From positions 1 through 11,821 of the forward strand of contig CAJGCK010000038.1 in NCBI GenBank assembly GCA_904501795.1: a stretch of DNA of 11,821 nt. Direction: 5' to 3'. This DNA comes from an uncultured Clostridia bacterium (GTDB lineage Bacteria; Bacillota; Clostridia; Christensenellales; Borkfalkiaceae). Shown one piece after another: positions 6,991-11,821 of the stretch. Each line of letters starts with the position of its first letter. The first letter of the stretch is position 1. The translations under genes were made by a program, and so were the position numbers. A model generated the notes under the pieces. That model was not told where the DNA came from and did not search any database. It worked only from the letters and a program-made list of their open reading frames with translations.

Positions 6991-7028
6991 AACCTAATCC
7001 GAAAATTATAGTCGGATTAGGTTTTTTT
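6991..7028 (+). terminator. Intrinsic terminator of the initiator tRNA
   Basis: A 12-bp stem pairs 6991-7002 with 7012-7023 (AACCTAATCCGA/TCGGATTAGGTT), overlapping a seven-T run at 7022-7028. It starts six bases after the encoded CCA. Confidence 0.93.
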
Positions 7029-7087
7029 GTTGATGAGAATAAGCAAATATACAACTTGTATTTTTGGTTAAATGATTAATAAAATTG

Positions 7088-7116
7088 TTGAAAAAACAAA
7101 AAACATGTGATATAAT
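7088..7116 (+). promoter_or_regulatory. Extended -10 sigma-A promoter of the c-di-GMP enzyme genes
   Basis: TTGAAA (7088-7093), a 17-bp spacer and TATAAT (7111-7116) preceded by TG at 7108-7109. The start is expected near 7123, giving a leader of about 100 bases. The leader has a weak stem just before the ribosome binding site (7187-7193 with 7204-7210) but no recognisable riboswitch. Confidence 0.82.
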
Positions 7117-7224
7117 TTATTATAAAATAATAAAAACGTTAGAATGATACAAAACAAACAAAAAATATTCTTGCTTCAGCACATAAATCGCTTTATAAAA
7201 AACGAGTGATAAAGAGAGGAAAAA

Positions 7225-8937
7225 ATGAGCAATAATGAAAAAATTCAAAAATATCTAGAATCGTTTGATGCATTAAGTCACAGCACGGAAGATTATTTGT
7301 ACGTATGGGACATCAGAAATGGATTAAACTGGTTTTTTGGAAGAATAAGTGATGAATTTAACTTAAAAGGCACAGGTTTAACACCTAACACCGACCAAGA
7401 ACTAATGAATCTAATTTATAAAGATGATAGGCTAGCAGTTTCTAAAGACCTTAAATTAGTTAAGAGTGGCGAAAAGAAAGAGCACGACTTAACATATCGC
7501 TGGGCAAACAAAGATGGCAAGGGTGTTTGGGTTAACTGTCGTGGCAACGTTATAGATGACGATAATGGCAATCCACTTATGCTTCTTGGCAGAGTTTCAA
7601 GGTCGGTTTTGGAAAATAAAATAAACAAACTAACGGGTTTATTTAACAAAAACAAGATGCTTGAAGACATTGCCCAAAGAAAGAAGGTTGGCAAAAAGGG
7701 AATTCTGCTCTTTTTGGCACTTGATAGAATTGCCAAAGCATATTCAGAGCACGGCAAAGAATATGTGGAAAAATTGATAGAGCGTTGTGGTAGGGACATA
7801 GAAGAATATGCCACTACAAAGAGACACGTTTATCATATAGAAGAAGATATTTTTGCAATATGTGTTGAAGGTGGCACTGAAAATAGCGTTTGCAATTTAT
7901 ACAATTCTATTTGCGAAAAAGTTCACGGCTATGTAACTATGACAGCGCTTGCAGTAAGATGCAACAAGATGTTTACTGATGAAAAAAGTATGTATTTTAT
8001 GTGGATAAAAGAGGTTGGTGAAGCAAAGAAACACTCTCGCTCAAAAATTACCTTTTCAACAGTGAACAACATAGATGAAGATATAAATAGAAAAGACCTT
8101 GCTATAGAACTTGAAGCGAGCGTTGGAAACAAATTTGAAGGATTTTCTGTTAGATACCAACCACAAATAGAAAACGGCACGTTTAGAGTTAAGGGCGTGG
8201 AAGCTTTAATGAGGTTTCAATCCAGAAGTGGCAAGCAATATTTTCCAGACCAATTTTTACCAATTATGGAAGAATATGGTTTAATGGGCAGGGCAAGCAT
8301 ATGGATTTTTAGAGAAGCAATTAAGCAGGTTAAAAAATGGCGCAAGCATTTGCCTGGACTTAGGGTAAGTGTAAACTTTTCTTTTGAGCAGTTAGACGAG
8401 TGCTTAGATGATATTATTAAAATTGTAAAAGAGGCAAAACTTCCACCAAAGTCTGTGGGCATTGAGATTGTTGAAACAGTGCGTTCTGACGAAGTGGAAA
8501 ACGTGCCTGTTCTTACAAGGACTTGTAAAGAAGCCGGCATAGAAATATCGGTTGATGACTTTGGTACGGGATATTCTAACCTTGCTCTTCTTAAAGAAAT
8601 TAAGGCAGATGAAATCAAGATTGAAAGAAGATTTATAACAGGCATAAAGAAAGACTCTTATAGTTATTTACTTGTAAACAACCTTGTTAGTTTTGCTAGA
8701 AACAATGATATAAAGGTATGTTGTGAAGGTGTTGAAACCGAAGAAGACGTTTTAACCTTATCTAGCATCAGTCCAGACACATATCAGGGATATGTGTTTG
8801 ACAAGCCTTGCACTGCCAATGAGTTTGAAGAAAGATATATAAACAAAGCAAGCAATGAATACAAAAACAGAAAACGCCTTGCGCGCCTTTTGCGCAAAAA
8901 AGACAAAGAACAAATTTCTAAGTTTGACCCAGCATGA
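7225..8937 (+). CDS. PAS - degenerate GGDEF - EAL protein, probable c-di-GMP phosphodiesterase
   Basis: This 570-residue protein lacks any evident membrane segment or signal, so a cytoplasmic location is likely. A PAS-like sensor covers about 20-130. A GGDEF-fold domain starts at LTGLFN (136-141), but its active-site loop reads EEDIF (206-210) instead of GGDEF, so it should be catalytically inactive and may be regulatory. The EAL domain (about 290-545) keeps EAL (326-328), VNFS, IEIVET, DDFGTG (444-449), the EIKIE lysine, EGVE (501-504) and QGY. It should therefore hydrolyse c-di-GMP to pGpG. The start is supported by GAGAGGA just upstream. The C-terminus is very basic. The frame continues past the TGA directly into the next gene, so the two could once have been one protein. 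Confidence 0.9.
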   Translation: MSNNEKIQKYLESFDALSHSTEDYLYVWDIRNGLNWFFGRISDEFNLKGTGLTPNTDQELMNLIYKDDRLAVSKDLKLVKSGEKKEHDLTYRWANKDGKGVWVNCRGNVIDDDNGNPLMLLGRVSRSVLENKINKLTGLFNKNKMLEDIAQRKKVGKKGILLFLALDRIAKAYSEHGKEYVEKLIERCGRDIEEYATTKRHVYHIEEDIFAICVEGGTENSVCNLYNSICEKVHGYVTMTALAVRCNKMFTDEKSMYFMWIKEVGEAKKHSRSKITFSTVNNIDEDINRKDLAIELEASVGNKFEGFSVRYQPQIENGTFRVKGVEALMRFQSRSGKQYFPDQFLPIMEEYGLMGRASIWIFREAIKQVKKWRKHLPGLRVSVNFSFEQLDECLDDIIKIVKEAKLPPKSVGIEIVETVRSDEVENVPVLTRTCKEAGIEISVDDFGTGYSNLALLKEIKADEIKIERRFITGIKKDSYSYLLVNNLVSFARNNDIKVCCEGVETEEDVLTLSSISPDTYQGYVFDKPCTANEFEERYINKASNEYKNRKRLARLLRKKDKEQISKFDPA

Positions 8938-8961
8938 ATTCTATCAAAAATCGGCGTAGGT

Positions 8962-10677
8962 TTGTGTGTAATAGATTGTGACTTTGCAACGCAAACATTT
9001 GATATGCACCCAGATAAGATGGTAGAACAAATTTTAGGTATGCCTGAAAACCTTACGCCTGTTGAGTGCAATAAGTTTTGGTTTAGTAGAATTAAAGAAG
9101 GTTACGTGGGACTTGTTAAAGAAAAACTAGATAAACTTGCAACATCAACCGATTTAATTCAAATCATATTCCCTTGGATGCACCCAACGCTTGGCGAAAT
9201 ACTTTTAAGTTTTAGTGGCGTGCGCGCTTATGGTGAAAAGGAAAGACTTACCGTAAAGGCAATGATAAGAATGATTTCCTTTGCAGAAAGGACTGGTCAA
9301 AACGATAATAAATCAGGATTTCTTGCCCCTGCCCGTTATTATGTTCAAAACAAGTATATAGACATAATGCTTAACAACGCAGTTGCGTATATGGAAGTAG
9401 ACCTAACTCAAAACAGGGTTGAAGGTAGGCTTATATACCTAAGTGGTTCAGAGCAAGATAGCGAAGATTTTACAGATATTTCTAATAAAAGTGGCGACTT
9501 ATACTATACCGAATACGAAAGAAGGTGGGCTAATGGGCACATTGTAAAAAACAAAGATGAGTTCTTGAATATTTGCAATAGTAAGTATTTGTTGGAGCAA
9601 TACGAAAAAGGCTCAAGAAAACTTGAACTTAACTATAGTGCTAATGATAGCCATAACGTTTGCCACGATTATCACAAAATTATATATCTAAGCAAAGACG
9701 AGTGGCTTGATGACGTGACTGCACTATGCGTTATTTATGACATCACTAAAGAAAACGAAGAAAAAACGCACCGTAGAAACAAAGACTCTGTTGTTCGTTC
9801 AATGTGTGATGAATTCAAGACCATAGCTTATGCTAACTTAGATAATGATATGGTAGAGTTTTATAGAGAAGATGAAAAGCTTGGCGATTGGCAAGAAGGC
9901 TCAAAGAGTTTTTCACAAACGGTTGGCGTCTATGCCGATAGATTTGTTTCTGACAAAAATAGAGCAGAGTTTAAGTATTTGTTATCATCAGAAGTAATAA
10001 AAAGGAAACTTGAAAAGCATAACGTTATTAGGTTTGAATACGAATTCAAAAGTCCGGACGGCGAAGTAACTTATTATGAAGAAAAGATAAAAAAAGACAC
10101 GACCAACGATATAGGCTTTTACGTAATTATCGGTACAAAAGATATCGGTCAAGAAGTAAAGATGAGAAACGACCTAAAGTATGCGCTTGAAATGGCACAT
10201 ACCGACCTCTTGACGGGTTTACGCAACCAACAAGGTTTGTCGCACAAGTGCTCTGAAACACTAAAGGATAAAAGCACTCCAAATTCGTTGGTGTTTATGG
10301 ACCTTGACAACTTTAAGATGGTAAACGATAGATATGGACACGGAATGGGCGATAAAATACTTTACGAAGTGGGTAGAGTTCTAACAGAAGAGACTCGTGG
10401 TAAAGACGTCGTTGGTAGATATGGTGGCGATGAGTTCATTATATTGTTGCACGATGTTAAAGAAGAAAGATATGCTATTGGCATTTTAGAAAGAATTGCA
10501 AATAGAATAGAAGAAGTGTGCGAAAAGTTTGACTTAAACGTAAAGATTTCGGCAAGTATTGGCGTTGCCTTTACAGAACAAACGGGTTATGACTATAGAT
10601 ACTTAAAAGAAATCGCAGACGATAGACTTTATATCGCAAAAAAGAGTGGTAAAAACAAGATAGTTACAAAGTCATAA
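8962..10677 (+). CDS. Multi-PAS GGDEF protein, probable diguanylate cyclase
   Basis: The product, 571 residues from a TTG at 8962, probably makes c-di-GMP from two GTP. PAS-like segments cover roughly 1-105, 120-270 and 275-410. The GGDEF domain follows, with TDLLTGL, MDLDNFKMVND, intact GGDEF (488-492) and an inhibitory-site RxxD (R479, D482) exactly five residues before it, so product inhibition is expected. The start is uncertain. The in-frame codons between the TGA at 8935-8937 and the TTG (residues ILSKIGVGL) look like the beginning of the PAS domain. An ATG at 8934-8936 would overlap the previous stop but is out of frame by one base of the A run at 8946-8950. No start has a Shine-Dalgarno. 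The gene is either translated by coupling, misassembled by one base, or the second half of a split EAL-GGDEF protein. Confidence 0.88.
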   Translation: MCVIDCDFATQTFDMHPDKMVEQILGMPENLTPVECNKFWFSRIKEGYVGLVKEKLDKLATSTDLIQIIFPWMHPTLGEILLSFSGVRAYGEKERLTVKAMIRMISFAERTGQNDNKSGFLAPARYYVQNKYIDIMLNNAVAYMEVDLTQNRVEGRLIYLSGSEQDSEDFTDISNKSGDLYYTEYERRWANGHIVKNKDEFLNICNSKYLLEQYEKGSRKLELNYSANDSHNVCHDYHKIIYLSKDEWLDDVTALCVIYDITKENEEKTHRRNKDSVVRSMCDEFKTIAYANLDNDMVEFYREDEKLGDWQEGSKSFSQTVGVYADRFVSDKNRAEFKYLLSSEVIKRKLEKHNVIRFEYEFKSPDGEVTYYEEKIKKDTTNDIGFYVIIGTKDIGQEVKMRNDLKYALEMAHTDLLTGLRNQQGLSHKCSETLKDKSTPNSLVFMDLDNFKMVNDRYGHGMGDKILYEVGRVLTEETRGKDVVGRYGGDEFIILLHDVKEERYAIGILERIANRIEEVCEKFDLNVKISASIGVAFTEQTGYDYRYLKEIADDRLYIAKKSGKNKIVTKS

Positions 10678-10694
10678 AATGTTTTTTCAAATTG

Positions 10695-10723
10695 TTGACA
10701 AGGTGGCTAGGAAGTGCTATTAT
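10695..10723 (+). promoter_or_regulatory. Consensus promoter of the riboswitch transcript
   Basis: TTGACA (10695-10700), a 17-bp spacer and TATTAT (10718-10723) with an extended -10 TG at 10715-10716. The start is expected near 10730, at the beginning of the riboswitch. The downstream genes therefore have their own transcript, separate from the two c-di-GMP enzyme genes. Confidence 0.88.
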
Positions 10724-10729
10724 TAACCA

Positions 10730-10812
10730 ATAACTTTAATTTTTGGCAAAATATCCGAAAGGGTATGACGCAAAACTAAAGGGGCCTCAAAATTTAAGCC
10801 AGCCAGTTGCAA
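10730..10812 (+). promoter_or_regulatory. Class I cyclic-di-GMP riboswitch (GEMM-I) aptamer
   Basis: The conserved core is present in order: GGCAAA (10745-10750), then a 6-bp hairpin ATATCC/GGGTAT closed by a GAAA tetraloop, then GACGCAAA (10767-10774). The GGGGCCTCAAAA segment (receptor side) and AGCCAGTTGC (10801-10810) follow. The spacing agrees with the GEMM-I family, as known in clostridia and Vibrio. The outermost P1 helix looks weak. The 3' end of the aptamer doubles as the left arm of a terminator, so ligand binding should block the terminator and turn the downstream genes on; this direction is inferred. Confidence 0.9.
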
Positions 10813-10846
10813 TTCGTGTTTGCAATGAGTTGGCTTTTATTGTTTT
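10801..10846 (+). terminator. Riboswitch expression-platform terminator
   Basis: AGCCAGTT (10801-10808) pairs with AGTTGGCT (10828-10835) with two G-U pairs. An upper stem pairs GCAA (10809-10812) with TTGC (10820-10823). A T-rich tail TTTTATTGTTTT follows. The left arm overlaps the conserved aptamer 3' segment, making aptamer and terminator mutually exclusive. Confidence 0.78.
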
Positions 10847-10859
10847 ATAAAGGGTAGAT

Positions 10860-11627
10860 ATGATAATTAAAAAGGCAGTTGAACAAGTTATTGATAGTGG
10901 TATTAAACCAATAATACTTGATTTACAAAGGGTTGTAAATTTTTCATCAGATGTTGAAGGTGTAAGAACGTCTTTGGTCGTTAAAAGTTTAGAGCTTGGC
11001 ACTTTAACTGCAAACGAATATAGGTATATCGCTCGTAGAACAAACCAAGGCACAAGACTTACCGAAAGAAATATTGAAAAACTATTTTTCTTTTATGAAG
11101 AGTTAGTTAAAGAGTTTAAGTCTGCAAACTTTTTTACAATATCTACTTATGCAAGGTCGCTTCTTAACGGTGAACTAATGCAAATACTTGAAAACTACTT
11201 TGTATTGTTTCCAGAAGTTGACCCACAAAAGATTTGCATTGAACTTTCGGCAGATATATTGTTTGAAAATATTGATAGATATAAAATAGAACTTGAAAAA
11301 CTAAAAAAACTTGGCGTAAAGCTAGTGCTTTGCGAAGTTGCTCAAGAATTCTGCCCATTATTAAGGCTAAACGGCATTGAGTATGACTATATTTTCTTAG
11401 ACGGTTATTTTACTCGCTTGCTTGACAATGAAGAAAAACAAGGTCAAATAAGTGGCGTTATGGGCATTATAGAATCCCGTCCTTGCAAGATTTATGGTTC
11501 TTGCGTGGAAGATGAGTATATTTCGCTTTTAGAAAAAGTGGGTGCTGATGGATACACTAAAACAGCCGATGCCAAGCTTGTGCACAAAGAATGGCGTGTC
11601 GGTGGTATAGAAGATGAAGCAAACTGA
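10860..11627 (+). CDS. Degenerate EAL-like protein under c-di-GMP riboswitch control
   Basis: This 255-residue protein has the layout of an EAL domain without its catalytic residues. The EAL position reads VRTSL (35-39), the VNLS/ITES region is represented by CIELSADILF (126-135), the DDFG position reads CEVA (159-162), the LKID region reads YIFLDGYF, and the EGVE/QGY region reads SCVEDE and DGYTK. Phosphodiesterase activity is therefore unlikely. Catalytically dead EAL proteins elsewhere act as c-di-GMP receptors or as partner-binding proteins, but binding cannot be shown from sequence. The start is supported by AAAGGG five bases before the ATG. It overlaps the next, membrane-protein gene by 14 bp, suggesting co-expression and perhaps a physical complex. 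Confidence 0.75.
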   Translation: MIIKKAVEQVIDSGIKPIILDLQRVVNFSSDVEGVRTSLVVKSLELGTLTANEYRYIARRTNQGTRLTERNIEKLFFFYEELVKEFKSANFFTISTYARSLLNGELMQILENYFVLFPEVDPQKICIELSADILFENIDRYKIELEKLKKLGVKLVLCEVAQEFCPLLRLNGIEYDYIFLDGYFTRLLDNEEKQGQISGVMGIIESRPCKIYGSCVEDEYISLLEKVGADGYTKTADAKLVHKEWRVGGIEDEAN

Positions 11628-11821
11628 AAGTGAAAGAAAAAGAAAAGCGCGTGTTACGGCTGAAGAAATAACTAAGTATAACACCCGCTCTAAAATCTTA
11701 AAAATAACTGCTGTTGCAGTAGGCGTGCTTTTGGTTATCGTTTATCTTTTTGCAACTCTTTATAAAGAAAGCGGAAGTTTTACTGTAAGCGTTAATAAAC
11801 ACGAAATGGTGCAATATGGAC
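11614..11821 (+). CDS. Membrane-anchored protein of unknown function, 5' part only
   Basis: An ATG at 11614 opens a frame that runs off the window after 69 codons, overlapping the end of the degenerate EAL gene by 14 bp. GGTGG lies about eight bases upstream of the ATG. The N-terminal 30 or so residues are strongly charged and basic (MKQTESERKRKARV...). They are followed by one transmembrane helix at about residues 33-51 (ILKITAVAVGVLLVIVYLF) and then a segment beginning KESGSFTVSV. The positive-inside rule predicts a short cytoplasmic tail with the remainder outside the cell. The product is not recognisable from this portion; it is the most likely output partner of the riboswitch-controlled EAL-like protein. 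Confidence 0.75.
   Translation, partial: MKQTESERKRKARVTAEEITKYNTRSKILKITAVAVGVLLVIVYLFATLYKESGSFTVSVNKHEMVQYG

Noticed and set aside
7123..7224. Possible second riboswitch in the leader of the EAL gene
   Set aside because: The leader lacks the GGCAAA and GACGCAAA cores of GEMM-I and shows only weak stems; no known aptamer was recognised.
8879..8897. Hairpin TTGCGC/GCGCAA followed by an A run, near the end of the EAL gene
   Set aside because: It lies inside coding sequence for a basic tail and has A rather than T after it on the plus strand, so it is not a terminator and may be coding coincidence.
8935..8937. TGA recoded as a sense codon throughout the organism
   Set aside because: The degenerate EAL gene ends at TGA where the next gene already overlaps, and TGG encodes tryptophan in the conserved genes, so a global code change is not supported.

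Overview
The window looks like a chromosomal segment of a low-GC, Gram-positive-type bacterium, probably an uncultured Clostridia-like Bacillota. The reasons are AT-rich intergenic DNA, near-consensus sigma-A promoters with 17-bp spacers, several AGGAGG-type ribosome binding sites, intrinsic terminators, a class I cyclic-di-GMP riboswitch and the housekeeping gene set. Species cannot be named from the sequence alone.

Bases 1-1040 are nearly gene-free but highly structured. They hold a chain of hairpins at the extreme left that may be the 3' end of a structured RNA or of a mobile element. Next come a bidirectional terminator and a small zinc-ribbon protein gene (200-406, minus). A large imperfect palindrome (484-646) and another terminator follow. 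Last is a striking array of short hairpins with unrelated stems, separated by copies of a fixed 9-mer whose orientation flips halfway (797-975). It ends at a 15-bp hairpin that probably terminates the dnaA-mnmG transcript.

Bases 1041-6782 are a rearranged origin-type housekeeping block. dnaA and mnmG lie head to tail on the minus strand, recF diverges on the plus strand, and tilS converges on recF across a shared terminator. dnaN, the usual neighbour between dnaA and recF, is absent, and no consensus DnaA boxes were seen in the dnaA/recF gap. The predicted tilS promoter places the transcription start on the A of its ATG, so tilS may be leaderless. Diverging from tilS is an initiator tRNA-Met gene with a consensus promoter, encoded CCA, a terminator and one extra base in the T stem.

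Bases 7088-11821 form a cyclic-di-GMP signalling block. First is a PAS / degenerate-GGDEF / EAL protein with intact phosphodiesterase motifs. Next, in the same frame and separated by a single TGA, is a multi-PAS GGDEF protein with intact catalytic and inhibitory (RxxD) motifs. Then a separate promoter drives a class I c-di-GMP riboswitch with a terminator. The riboswitch leads into a degenerate, probably catalytically dead EAL-like protein, which overlaps the start of a single-pass membrane protein that runs off the window. The likely logic is that the first two proteins set the c-di-GMP level, the riboswitch reads it, and the dead EAL protein with its membrane partner forms an output. The last step is inference.
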